The notes beneath the pieces are model-generated. The model worked only from the letters and a program-made list of their open reading frames with translations, ran no database searches and was not told where the DNA came from. 11,626 nt of DNA from JAMXLO01 sp036494925. GTDB taxonomy: Bacteria; Pseudomonadota; Alphaproteobacteria; Acetobacterales; Acetobacteraceae. Shown here one piece after another: positions 1 to 6,727 of this stretch (position 1 is the first letter of the stretch; each line of letters starts with the position of its first letter). A program made the position numbers and the translations under genes. The stretch covers positions 1-11,626 of the forward strand of contig DASXNR010000297.1 in assembly GCA_036494925.1 (NCBI GenBank). The letters are read 5' to 3'.

Positions 1-157
1 CGTGCCAATGAGGTCTTCCGCGCCGAACCAATCTTTCACACCCACGCCAGTCGCTGACACCGACCATTTTTCGATAAAGTCGAGCTTAGCACAGGGGCTG
101 GAAACTACCTGAATGCTCTAGCCTCGAGTACCTGTGCGCCAAGCCGCAGAGACCGGA
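1..157. other. Left edge, no assignable gene; possible coding remnant on minus strand
   Basis: No complete gene lies here. On the minus strand one frame is open from about 117 to the window edge and reads like protein, including the segment KWSVSATGVGVKDWFGAEDL, but it has a stop just upstream and no plausible start. It could be a fragment of another decayed gene downstream of the amidohydrolase remnant, which would suit the broken state of the neighbouring DNA. I do not recognise the family. Confidence 0.25.
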
Positions 158-583
158 TCACGCAGCCAGACGCTGGTGCTCGGGCACCTCCAGCTTGAAG
201 AACCGCACCGCGTTCAGCCCCAGAAGCTTCGCTTGCTGCATCTCGCTCAGCTTCGGCATCGTCCGCTCCATTGCCGCCGCCGAGTGCGGCCAGGTGCCCT
301 CGTGGTGCGGGTAGTCGCTGGCCCACATGAAATTGTCGACCAGCCGCCACGCCTTCTCCGGATAACCTTTCTGGCCGCCCGGCTTCTTACCGGAGTGTTC
401 CCGCCGACTGCTGACCCGCGCAGGCTTCTTCAACCCGTCACTCGATGGCGGCTTGCCGCTGTTGCTGCAGTTCGAGCTGAGCCGGCGCTCCAACTCCGCG
501 ACTTGGGCCCGCATCACTGCTATCTCAGCCGCATGACGCGTCTCCTGCGCCGATGGCAGATCGATGAGGTCGTGCGGCGACAT
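158..583 (-). pseudogene. Chimeric ORF: IS66 TnpC N-terminus fused to amidohydrolase C-terminus
   Basis: This 141-residue ORF is made of two unrelated parts. Residues 1 to about 73 are the N-terminus of an IS66-family TnpC transposase: a helical stretch ending LERRLSSNCSNSGKPPSSDG, then the basic segment with KKPGGQKG. Residues from about 74 onward are the C-terminal end of an amidohydrolase-2 (ACMSD-like TIM-barrel) hydrolase, with the MWASDYPHHEGTWPHS strand and a closing LLGLNAVRFF helix. The transposase normally runs several hundred residues with a DDE core, and the hydrolase about 300 to 400, so both are grossly truncated. The likely origin is a deletion from inside the IS into a second amidohydrolase gene, which happened to keep the frame. 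Function is unlikely for either half. The metal ligands of the hydrolase N-terminus are gone. An upstream ATG reading MTSAA lies one base out of frame, so the true IS start may also be frameshifted. Confidence 0.85.
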
Positions 584-737
584 TTGCTCAAGGGCGTTAC
601 TGTCCGCCGACTCCTTGGAATCGGGCAGCCGAAGTCATGTCAAACGCAATCTTCGCCCGGTCGTCACGCGGACGCCCAACCAGACCATCATACCATCGGA
701 CCGCCTGTCCGGGGTAGGCGGGTACCTGGGCAGTTAC
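365..737 (-). mobile_element. IS66-type element, left-end fragment
   Basis: This is the surviving 5' part of an IS66-family element, read on the minus strand. It holds the first ~73 codons of tnpC and about 150 bp of leader. The outer limit near 737 is inferred. Minus-strand homology to the upstream amidohydrolase runs to DPALARKIVT and stops there, exactly where a 16-bp sequence begins that recurs at 1946-1961. The inner limit near 365 is the fusion point to the second hydrolase. No tnpA or tnpB is visible between leader and tnpC, so a single-ORF subgroup such as ISBst12-like is possible. The right end is missing. Confidence 0.6.
722..737 (-). repeat. Candidate IS terminal sequence, copy 1
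   Basis: On the minus strand this reads GTAACTGCCCAGGTAC. It matches 14 of 16 positions with 1946-1961 in the same orientation and sits where amidohydrolase homology ends and the IS66 leader begins. It is therefore a candidate terminal inverted repeat of the element. The partner end is not present. Confidence 0.35.
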
Positions 738-1547
738 GATCTTTCGCGCGAGCGCAGGGTCAAGGCCAGCGGGATGGCCTGAGTCCCCTCGAACTGCCAG
801 TGCAGGTAGTCGGTCGAGAACAGCAGCAGCTCATCCGAGCCCATATGTTCCATGAACCGGGTAATCGTCGCGGGGTCCGGCGGACCGTCGAACGGCTGCA
901 GGGTCAGGCGCACGCGGTCGGTCCGATGGCCGCCGGCGGATCGGCGACGCAGGGAATTTCGCCGCGCAGCCCCTTCCAGAACTTGGTCAGCCGTCAGAGA
1001 TAGCCGGGCAGCCAGTTCACCCCCGATTCCATCAGCACGAAGGTCAGGTCAAGAAATTTTGCGAACGCGCCCTTGGTGATCAGGCTGGTGAGCTGGGTCT
1101 GAAATGCGCCGGCCTGGTTGATGTAGTCCTCGCTCAGATAGCTCGACCAGCCGACCGGTGTGCAGGGACGCCGGTAGCTGCTGCCGGCATGGATGCCGAC
1201 CGGCAACCATGGCGTTCGGCGGCGGCATAGATCGGCCAGTTCTGCCGCTGCCCCAGCGGCAGTTCGCCGGAGACCAGCAGCAGCACCTGGACGAACCGGC
1301 GATCGGCGGCGCTCCGCTCGATCTCAGCCGCCGCCAGTTCGGCGTTCTGTCGCGACAGGCTTGCCCTTCGCGTCCCTCCAGTCGGCCCGCGCGGTCAGCG
1401 GGCTGCTGGACGGATCGCAATGCTGTTCAGCTCGTCGATGCCGCGCCGCACCACGATCTCACGCCACATCTCATCGAGGTACGGCATCAGCGCCGACAGT
1501 GCCGGCACCGTCGGATGCAGATCGCAGTCGACCGGCTGGGCCGGCAT
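738..1547 (-). pseudogene. Amidohydrolase-2 (ACMSD-like metal-dependent hydrolase), decayed
   Basis: The gene starts at ATG 1547, two bases after the Rieske stop codon, and keeps the family N-terminus with the metal-binding DCDLHP motif. The frame breaks after IDELNSIAIR near 1400. A deletion of perhaps 60 to 80 codons then joins GKP to QNAELAAAEIE near 1365. A further one-base loss follows ERHG near 1197. The longest clean block carries PVGIHAGSSY to ESGVNWLPGYL. There a Trp codon has become TGA at about 1003, then frameshifts occur near 920 and near 760. The C-terminal block still shows FMEHMGSDELLLFSTDY and ends at DPALARKIVT, against the IS66 fragment. The family acts on aromatic or heterocyclic ring-derived acids (decarboxylation or hydrolysis). 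The substrate of this one is unknown, and it cannot be functional now. Confidence 0.88.
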
Positions 1548-1549
1548 GG

Positions 1550-1873
1550 TCAGCCGGGCACCTTCACCAGCAGATCGTCGCCCTCCGCCTTCACCTCGAA
1601 CACCTGAAGGTTCGTTTCGGCAGGTGCGCACAGCGCCTTGCCGGTGCGCACGTCGAAGCGCGCGGCATGCAGCGGGCATTCGATGCTGCCGTTCTCGAGC
1701 CAGCCATCGGACAGCATGGCGTATTCGTGTGTGCAGATATTGTCGGTGGCGTGGAATGTGCCGCCCGGCAGGTGATACACCGCGATCTCCCGCCCGTCGA
1801 CCCGCACTGCATGCACCTGGCCCTCGGCCACGTCCGCCACGCCCGCCACCCGCACCCAACCCGCATCCGCCAT
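1550..1873 (-). CDS. Rieske [2Fe-2S] ferredoxin of oxygenase type
   Basis: A 107-residue soluble electron carrier, the usual size for BphA3/CarAc-type ferredoxins that pass electrons from a flavin reductase to a Rieske non-haem iron oxygenase. The cluster motif is complete: Cys47-Thr-His49 (in ICTHEYAMLSDGW) and Cys66-Pro-Leu-His69 (in SIECPLHAARFD), 17 residues apart, with RTG following. The start at 1873 is chosen because AGGAG lies 7-8 bases upstream and the product begins as in the family (MADAGWVRVAGVADVAEGQ). An in-frame ATG at 1930 would add 19 unneeded residues. It is the first gene of a minus-strand operon whose next gene, the amidohydrolase, is dead. A ferredoxin reductase lies divergently across a 120-bp gap and is the likely partner. 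No oxygenase alpha subunit or P450 is in the window. Confidence 0.93.
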   Translation of the reverse strand: MADAGWVRVAGVADVAEGQVHAVRVDGREIAVYHLPGGTFHATDNICTHEYAMLSDGWLENGSIECPLHAARFDVRTGKALCAPAETNLQVFEVKAEGDDLLVKVPG

Positions 1874-1938
1874 TTCGCTCTCCTGATTTAGCTCTGAGCA
1901 CAGCATGCCAGCCGGTACCGAGACGGCCAAGACGCCGG

Positions 1939-1968
1939 TTGCCTGTTACCTGGGCAGCTACCTAGACT
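1939..1968 (+). promoter_or_regulatory. Possible sigma-70-type promoter for 1994 gene
   Basis: TTGCCT and TAGACT are separated by 18 bp, about 25 bp before the start codon at 1994, in the only divergent gap available to the exported protein and reductase genes. The match to consensus is modest. The spacer contains the 16-bp repeat at 1946-1961, so an IS end may have supplied or altered this promoter. Confidence 0.22.
1946..1961 (-). repeat. Candidate IS terminal sequence, copy 2
   Basis: On the minus strand this reads GTAGCTGCCCAGGTAA, matching 14 of 16 positions with 722-737 in the same orientation. The sequences inward and outward of the two copies do not match. It may be a solo end left by an excised or deleted element, or a chance match. 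Confidence 0.3.
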
Positions 1969-1993
1969 GCGCCGCTTTTCTGGGGGAACTGCC

Positions 1994-2407
1994 ATGGCGG
2001 CAACTGGGTTTTGGCGGATCGGTCTGGCCGCGGCGGCGACACTCGCTGTGGCCCCGGCGGCGTCCGCGCAGCATGTCATGTTGGATGCGCCCGGCTTGCT
2101 CATCCAGAAGAAGGCACCGGCCCCGCCGCTGCGCGCGCAACCCACGGTGTGGCCGCGACTCGACCCCGGTGCCGTCCTTTGCCGCACCGAGGACGACCTC
2201 GATCGTCATGCCGCCAACATGACGGCCCGCGTAAACGGCGGCGACACCCAGGCGACCGATTGCCGGATCATCGCATTGCCGACCGGAATCCAGATCCTCA
2301 GCCGACCGGGGCTGGGCCGCACTCAGGTGAAACTGAGCACGCCCGGCGACGGCTCGACCGGGTGGACCGACGCCTGGCTGCCCGACAAGGCGCCCCAGGG
2401 ACGATGA
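1994..2407 (+). CDS. Small exported protein of unknown function
   Basis: A 137-residue protein with a clear Sec signal peptide: a hydrophobic Ala/Leu core at residues 9-20 and a likely cleavage after AASA (Ala25|Gln26). The mature part is about 112 residues with two cysteines, Cys63 and Cys90, that could form a disulphide in the periplasm. Its end (VKLSTPGDGSTGWTDAWLP) resembles the closing strands of small SH3-like periplasmic domains, a weak impression only. The start is supported by GGGGA six bases upstream. The stop overlaps the next start as ATGA, so it is probably translationally coupled to the ferredoxin reductase. Why an exported protein should be coupled to a cytoplasmic reductase is unclear. 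I cannot assign a function. Confidence 0.8.
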   Translation: MAATGFWRIGLAAAATLAVAPAASAQHVMLDAPGLLIQKKAPAPPLRAQPTVWPRLDPGAVLCRTEDDLDRHAANMTARVNGGDTQATDCRIIALPTGIQILSRPGLGRTQVKLSTPGDGSTGWTDAWLPDKAPQGR

Positions 2408-3618
2408 CTCATATCATCGTCGGTGCGGGGCAGGCCGGCGGCTGGGCCGCCATCGCCATGCGCCAGGCCGGCTACGGCGGCCGCATCCTGCTGGTCGGCG
2501 AGGAAATGTGGCGCCCGTACGAGCGTCCGCCCTTGTCCAAGGCGGTGCTGACCGACGAACCGGAACCGCCGGTCGCGTTCTTCCGCGCCGCAGAACGCTA
2601 TGACGAGCAGGGGATCGAGCTGCTGCTGGGCCGCACGGTGGCCGAATTGGACCCGGCCGCACATTGTATTCGACTGTCGGACGGACAGCGTCTCGACTAC
2701 GACCGGGTGCTGCTCACGGTCGGCGGCCGGGCGCGGCATCTTCCGGTTCCCGGCGGTGAGAAGGCTTACTACCTGCGCACCATCGAGGACGCGCAACGAA
2801 TCCGCGCCAGGCTCGCCACGGCGCGGAGCGTCGTGTGCATCGGAGCCGGTGTGATCGGACTGGAAATCGCCTCGTCGGCCCATCAGCGTGGCGCCCAGGT
2901 TACGGTGTTGGAAGCGTTGCCGCGCGCAATGGGACGCAGCGTCTCGCCCGAGGGTGCCCGGTTCATCGAGACCCTGCACCGCGATGCTGGCGTGGCGCTG
3001 CATTTCGGCGTCATCGTCGATGCGATCGAGGATGCGGCCGGCGGCGCGGTGCGGGTGCACTGCCGCGACGGCGAGGAATTCGCCGGCGACATGGTGGTCG
3101 CCGGGGTCGGCATGCAGCGCAATCTTGCCTTGGCCGAACACGCCGGGCTCGCGCTGGAGGGCGGTATCGTGGTCGACGAATACGGTCGCACCAGCGCAGC
3201 CGAGGTATACGCTGCAGGCGATATCACCGCTTTTCACCATCCGCTGTTCGATCGTCGGCTGCGGCTGGAATCCTGGCGACATGCGCAGAACCACGGCATC
3301 GCCGTCGGCAAGGCGATGTGCGGCGAGGCTCCGGCGTACGACGATATCCCGTGGTTCTGGACCGATCAGCATGGAGTCAACCTCCAGGTCGCGGGGTTGC
3401 CTGCCGATGCCGCCCGCACCGTCGTGCGCGCGAATGCGCCACCGGGCGTATTCACCGCGGTTCACCTGGCCAGGGACAACAGCGTGATCGGTGTCACTGC
3501 GGCCAACAATCCGCGTGAGATCCGTGCCGGCCAAACCTTGATCAAGGCGCGACATCCTGTCGATCCGGAGCTGCTCGCCGATCCCGCGATGCCGCTGCAG
3601 CGACTGATCGGGCGGTAA
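2404..3618 (+). CDS. Ferredoxin reductase, BphA4/ThcD-type FAD enzyme
   Basis: A 404-residue cytoplasmic flavoprotein that transfers electrons from NAD(P)H through FAD to a [2Fe-2S] ferredoxin. The FAD-binding Rossmann motif is at the extreme N-terminus (GAGQAGG, residues 7-13), followed by the family signature YERPPLSK (39-46). The NAD(P)H Rossmann motif GAGVIGLE lies at 147-154. The second FAD motif is VYAAGDITAF (268-277). After LESWRHAQNHG comes the C-terminal reductase domain with DIPWFWTDQHGVNLQVAG (314-331). Length and domain order match BphA4, rhodocoxin and putidaredoxin reductases. The start at 2404 fits the protein and follows AGGGA. It overlaps the exported-protein stop by ATGA. 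The divergent Rieske ferredoxin at 1550-1873 is the obvious electron acceptor. No frame damage is seen, so it may still serve another oxygenase or P450 elsewhere. Confidence 0.95.
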   Translation: MTHIIVGAGQAGGWAAIAMRQAGYGGRILLVGEEMWRPYERPPLSKAVLTDEPEPPVAFFRAAERYDEQGIELLLGRTVAELDPAAHCIRLSDGQRLDYDRVLLTVGGRARHLPVPGGEKAYYLRTIEDAQRIRARLATARSVVCIGAGVIGLEIASSAHQRGAQVTVLEALPRAMGRSVSPEGARFIETLHRDAGVALHFGVIVDAIEDAAGGAVRVHCRDGEEFAGDMVVAGVGMQRNLALAEHAGLALEGGIVVDEYGRTSAAEVYAAGDITAFHHPLFDRRLRLESWRHAQNHGIAVGKAMCGEAPAYDDIPWFWTDQHGVNLQVAGLPADAARTVVRANAPPGVFTAVHLARDNSVIGVTAANNPREIRAGQTLIKARHPVDPELLADPAMPLQRLIGR

Positions 3619-3704
3619 GACTGCTCCCGAGTGAGACCTGCCGCCACCGCGCGAGTATCCTATCGTTTGTCGCGGAGCCGGTCGCCCTGGTGGCGTGACT
3701 GCCC

Positions 3705-4550
3705 CTACCAGTTGCGCGCAACGATCAGCGCCACTGCCGCGGTGCCGATGACTCGTCGCGATATAGGCCCAGCGTGTCACCACCTCGGTGCGCAGTGCAA
3801 CCGCCGCAGATCCGGCAACGCGCAACCGCTCTGCCGCGGGCACCGACACAATGCACAGCAGGCAGAGGACGAAGAAGATGTAGAATATGTATTCGACCGC
3901 GATGGTGTAGCCCACGGCGCCGAGTTGACTGTTGACCGACGCCAGCAGCACCGTGCCGGACAGTGCGCCGGTGACGGCCACGGTGATCTTCTCCTTCACC
4001 AGGCCATGCGGAGAATACAGCGACGCCAGCATGATCAGCGTCATGATGCCGGGCGGCATCAGCGTCTTCGCCAACGTCGCCGCGGTGCGCCGCAGCACAT
4101 CGCGTCGAGGACGGAGCGGATGTAGGTTGCGAGAGCCGCGCCCATCTCGCTGGTACTGAATACCGGCCGGAATGTGGTGGCGTTGCGCGTGACGCCGTCG
4201 CCGCGATCGAAACCAATCCCTCGCGCGCGTAAACCAGCCCGGCGGCAAGCGACATGACCCTGATCATCGGCCCCCACGACCACCAGGCAGCCATCCGCCG
4301 CCGCCCGTTGCGCCGCCTCGCGCGCGCCATCGGCGGTGCTGCGGTCGTCCTACTGCATCAATTGGATGTTGGCCCCATCGGCGTTTGCCTCATCGACGGC
4401 AAGCTTGGCCGCGTCCAGCCCCGGCACGCCGGCTGCTTCGCCAAACCCTGTCGATGACACCGCAACGCCGACCCGGACCGGCTGTGCCGTCGCGGCGAAC
4501 GGCAGCAGCGGCAGCGTCAGCCAGCGGGCGCACAGCCGAGGAACACTCAC
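3705..4550 (-). pseudogene. Periplasmic-binding-domain / pentameric ligand-gated channel fusion, decayed
   Basis: From a GTG start at 4550 the product has a signal peptide (LTLPLLPFAATA) and the first strand-helix of a type-I periplasmic amino-acid-binding fold (PVRVGVAVSSTGFGEAAG, then LAVDEANADG). A TAG at about 4350 and frameshifts near 4260 and 4195 break it, but VVVG, SLAAGLVYAREGLVSIAAT and FRPVFSTSEMGAALATYI still follow the fold. Near 4105 a large deletion joins this directly to hydrophobic segments: M1 (LMPPGIMTLIMLASLY), a short loop, M2 (KEKITVAVTGALSGTVLLAS), a loop NSQLGAVGYT, and M3 (YIFYIFFVLCLLCIVS). After another frameshift near 3765 comes M4 (VIGTAAVALIVARNW) and a stop. The short M1-M2 link, the acidic residue before M2 and the M4 at the very C-terminus match bacterial GLIC/ELIC-like channels. 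The extracellular ligand domain is deleted. The alternative is an unrelated four-helix membrane protein. Confidence 0.62.
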
Positions 4551-4647
4551 GCCGCCCCCGATCCCCAGTTTGCTCGCTGCTTGGTTCGACGAATTGCCCG
4601 GAGCAACGCCGTTGTTGTGACGCTGCCAGGGGCGATTGCCCGTCTCG

Positions 4648-5712
4648 TCAGTCCAGCAGCCAGGGAGCGGCGCTCGCCTGCGCGATCTGGCGGACCTGGT
4701 TGAGCAGGCCCGGGCCCACCGGAATTCCTTCCGCCATTCGCTTGGCCGCGTTGTTCCACTGCGGATCGCCCGCGACCATCACCGGCTGCCCGGGATCGAC
4801 CGGAGTGGTCGCGCGCAGATCGTCGCAGAACCGTGCGACGTCGCCCTGGAACTCGGCCTGGTCACGGAACAGCCCCGGATCGATCGCCATGAAGAAGTGG
4901 CCGATGTCCATCCCCGTCGGCTTCTTGGTATGCTGCGGATCGGTGATCAGCGTCGAACCGGACAGGCACGAAGCCAGGATGTTCACCATCGCCGCCAGCC
5001 CATAGCCCTTGTAGCTGGAGTTCTCCGGCGAGCCGCCGAGCGATGTCAGAAACCCACCCTTCTCGCGCGCCTCCAGTGGATCGGTGCTGGGCAGGCCGTC
5101 CTGATTCAGCACCCAGCCCGGCGGACACTCCAGACCCTCGTTCGCCTTGTTGCGGATCCGGCCCGCCGCCACCGTCGTCGTCGCCATGTCCAGCAGGAAC
5201 GGTCTGTCGTCGCCGGACGGTGCGGCGAACGACCACGGGTCGGTGCCGAGTTTCGCCTGCTTGCCGAAGGTCGGCGCCACCTGGATGCCGGACGCCGAAG
5301 TGCAGGCCATGCCGATCAGCCCTTGCATCGCCGCCATCAGCGTATAGTAGCCGGTGGCGCCGAAATGCGCCGAGTTGCGCACCGCCGCGATTGCCATGCC
5401 GGAGGCCTTGGCCTTGTCGATCGCCACCTGCATGGCGAAGTGCGCCGGCACGTGGCCCAAACCGCCGCCGCCATCGACCAGCGCCGAGATCGGCGTCTGC
5501 TTCACGATTATCGGTCGCGCTTCCATCTTCGCCCGCCCATTCCGGCGCATCCGGTCGTAGCCGGGCAGCATCGACATGCCGTGACTGTCCACCCCGTGCA
5601 GATCGGCCCAGGAGAGGATGTCGGCGGTCGGCTCGGCGTTCTCCTCCGGCATGCCCCAGGCCAGCAGAATGGCTTTGATCTGCGCGCGATGGGTTGCGTA
5701 CGGTGCCGGCAT
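4648..5712 (-). CDS. Ldh2-family malate/L-lactate (2-hydroxyacid) dehydrogenase
   Basis: A 354-residue NAD(P)-dependent oxidoreductase of the family that includes MdH, ureidoglycolate, sulpholactate (ComC) and 2,3-diketogulonate reductases. These enzymes use a fold different from classical lactate dehydrogenase. Family marks are VDSHGM (41-46), the catalytic NSAHFG with His116, GTDPWSFAAP (156-165), LLDMATTTVAAG (173-184) and the NSSYKGYGLA helix (231-240). Length is typical, and the frame is intact. The start at 5712 has GAGGAG seven bases upstream. An ATG at 5766 would add 18 residues unlike the family. The substrate cannot be read from sequence. It is the first gene of a minus-strand unit whose second gene, 97 bp on, is the decayed binding-protein/channel gene, so the pair may once have sensed and oxidised a hydroxy acid. 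Confidence 0.93.
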   Translation of the reverse strand: MPAPYATHRAQIKAILLAWGMPEENAEPTADILSWADLHGVDSHGMSMLPGYDRMRRNGRAKMEARPIIVKQTPISALVDGGGGLGHVPAHFAMQVAIDKAKASGMAIAAVRNSAHFGATGYYTLMAAMQGLIGMACTSASGIQVAPTFGKQAKLGTDPWSFAAPSGDDRPFLLDMATTTVAAGRIRNKANEGLECPPGWVLNQDGLPSTDPLEAREKGGFLTSLGGSPENSSYKGYGLAAMVNILASCLSGSTLITDPQHTKKPTGMDIGHFFMAIDPGLFRDQAEFQGDVARFCDDLRATTPVDPGQPVMVAGDPQWNNAAKRMAEGIPVGPGLLNQVRQIAQASAAPWLLD

Positions 5713-5785
5713 GGAGGTCTCCTCGAGAACAGCGCGCAGCCTTGCGCCATAACGCCGTTCCGGCAAGTGTGAGGCACTCGTTCAG

Positions 5786-5878
5786 CCCCCCTTTCCCGCG
5801 CAGCGGGGGGTTGGGGAGGGGGTGTCGCAAACTTGGCAGACCCCCTCCCTACCCTCCCCCGCTGCGCGGGAGAGGGGG
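5786..5878. repeat. REP-like long GC-rich palindrome
   Basis: Two arms of about 38 bp (5786-5822 and 5840-5878) are near-perfect reverse complements around a 17-bp loop. Each arm carries a smaller hairpin, CCCGCGCAGCGGGGG on the left and CCCCCGCTGCGCGGG on the right. This style of CCCTCCC/CCGCTGCGCGGG element is widespread between genes in GC-rich alphaproteobacteria. It sits in the 190-bp gap between two divergent genes, ending just 24 bp before the nitroreductase start, so it is not a simple terminator. Its transcript could form a strong hairpin in the nitroreductase leader. Confidence 0.85.
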
Positions 5879-5902
5879 TGTTGTGACAGGCGGAGGTGCA
5901 CA

Positions 5903-6727
5903 ATGACTGACAGCGCGGAACTGTTGCGCGCGCGGTTCGGAATCGATCTGCCGGGCGTGGCAGTGCCGCCGGCCGTGGCGCCGCTGCTCGATCGCCGGGT
6001 GACGCGCCGCTACACCGACCAACCGGTGCCGGACGCGCTGCTCGACGCGCTGCTGGCCGCGGCGCAGTCGGCGCCCACCAAGTCCGATCTGCAGCAATAC
6101 TCGGTCGTGGTGATGCGCGACGCCGCGCGGATCAAGCAGATCGCCGATTGGATCGGCACCATGGACTGGATCGCGACGGCGCCGGTGTTCCTGGTGTGGT
6201 GCGGCGATATGCGGCGCAACCAGCGCCTGTGCGAGCAGCACGGCATGCCGCACGCCAACAACAATCTCGACACCTTTCTCAACACCGCGGTCGATTGCAC
6301 GCTGGCGATGGGACAGTTTATCGCCGCCGCGGAAGCAATCGGTCTTGGCACCTGTCCGATCAGCTATGTGCGCAGCCACATCGAACGCGTCACGCCGCTG
6401 CTGTCGCTGCCGCCTGGCGTGTATCCGGTTTCCGGTCTCTCTGTCGGCTGGCCGGTGTTCCGCCGCCCGGTGTCGATGCGCCTGCCGCCATCGGTCGTGG
6501 TGCATCGCGAGCGCTACGACGAGACGCATCAGGACGCCGAGATCCGCGGCTACGACGAACGCCGCGCCGCGCGTGAGCCGGTGGCTGCCGGCGCGCTGAA
6601 GAACAACGATGTCTATGCGCCGCGCGAAGGCGTCGGTTGGAGCGAGAACGTCGCGCGCCAGCTCTCGGTGCCGGAACGGTTCGGCTTCGCCGCCTACCTC
6701 AAGACACGAGGGTTCGATCTTGCCTGA
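5903..6727 (+). CDS. Nitroreductase-family NAD(P)H flavin oxidoreductase
   Basis: A 274-residue FMN-dependent reductase of the NfsA/nitroreductase superfamily, acting on nitroaromatics, quinones or flavins in the cytoplasm. The FMN-phosphate-binding segment RRVTRRYTDQPVP is at 31-43. The SAPTKSDLQQYSVVV segment (57-70) is the usual Ser-Pro/Asn region contacting FMN. GLGTCPISYVR (148-158) and LSVGWPVFRRPVSMRLP (179-195) are the second FMN region and NfsA-like tail. The C-terminal NNDVYAPREGVGWSENVARQL is typical of alphaproteobacterial members. GGAGG lies just upstream of 5903, and an ORF extension back into the palindrome is not protein-like. The stop overlaps the TTG start of the Nudix gene, so the two are co-translated. 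Natural substrate unknown. Confidence 0.92.
   Translation: MTDSAELLRARFGIDLPGVAVPPAVAPLLDRRVTRRYTDQPVPDALLDALLAAAQSAPTKSDLQQYSVVVMRDAARIKQIADWIGTMDWIATAPVFLVWCGDMRRNQRLCEQHGMPHANNNLDTFLNTAVDCTLAMGQFIAAAEAIGLGTCPISYVRSHIERVTPLLSLPPGVYPVSGLSVGWPVFRRPVSMRLPPSVVVHRERYDETHQDAEIRGYDERRAAREPVAAGALKNNDVYAPREGVGWSENVARQLSVPERFGFAAYLKTRGFDLA

Noticed and set aside
134..1003. 289-codon plus-strand frame over the IS66/amidohydrolase remnants
   Set aside because: Its minus strand shows unmistakable IS66 and amidohydrolase homology in pieces. The plus-strand reading is low-complexity basic sequence.
1193..1965. Plus-strand open frames of 180-230 codons opposite the Rieske gene
   Set aside because: Arg/Ala/Pro-rich shadows. 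The Rieske cluster motif and ribosome binding site fix the minus strand as coding.
3642..3695. CGCCACC / GGTGGCG inverted repeat as a terminator between reductase and pseudogene
   Set aside because: Only 7 bp of stem with a 40-nt loop and no T-run, too weak to call in GC-rich DNA.
2323..4248. 641-codon open frame on the minus strand, antisense to the ferredoxin reductase
   Set aside because: Most of it is the antisense of the clear reductase gene and reads as His/Arg-rich nonsense. Only its first part (about 3750-4110) is real, and that belongs to the channel-like pseudogene.
4636..5772. 378-codon plus-strand frame opposite the Ldh2 gene
   Set aside because: Arg/His-rich composition with no motifs. 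The minus-strand product carries all Ldh2 family motifs.
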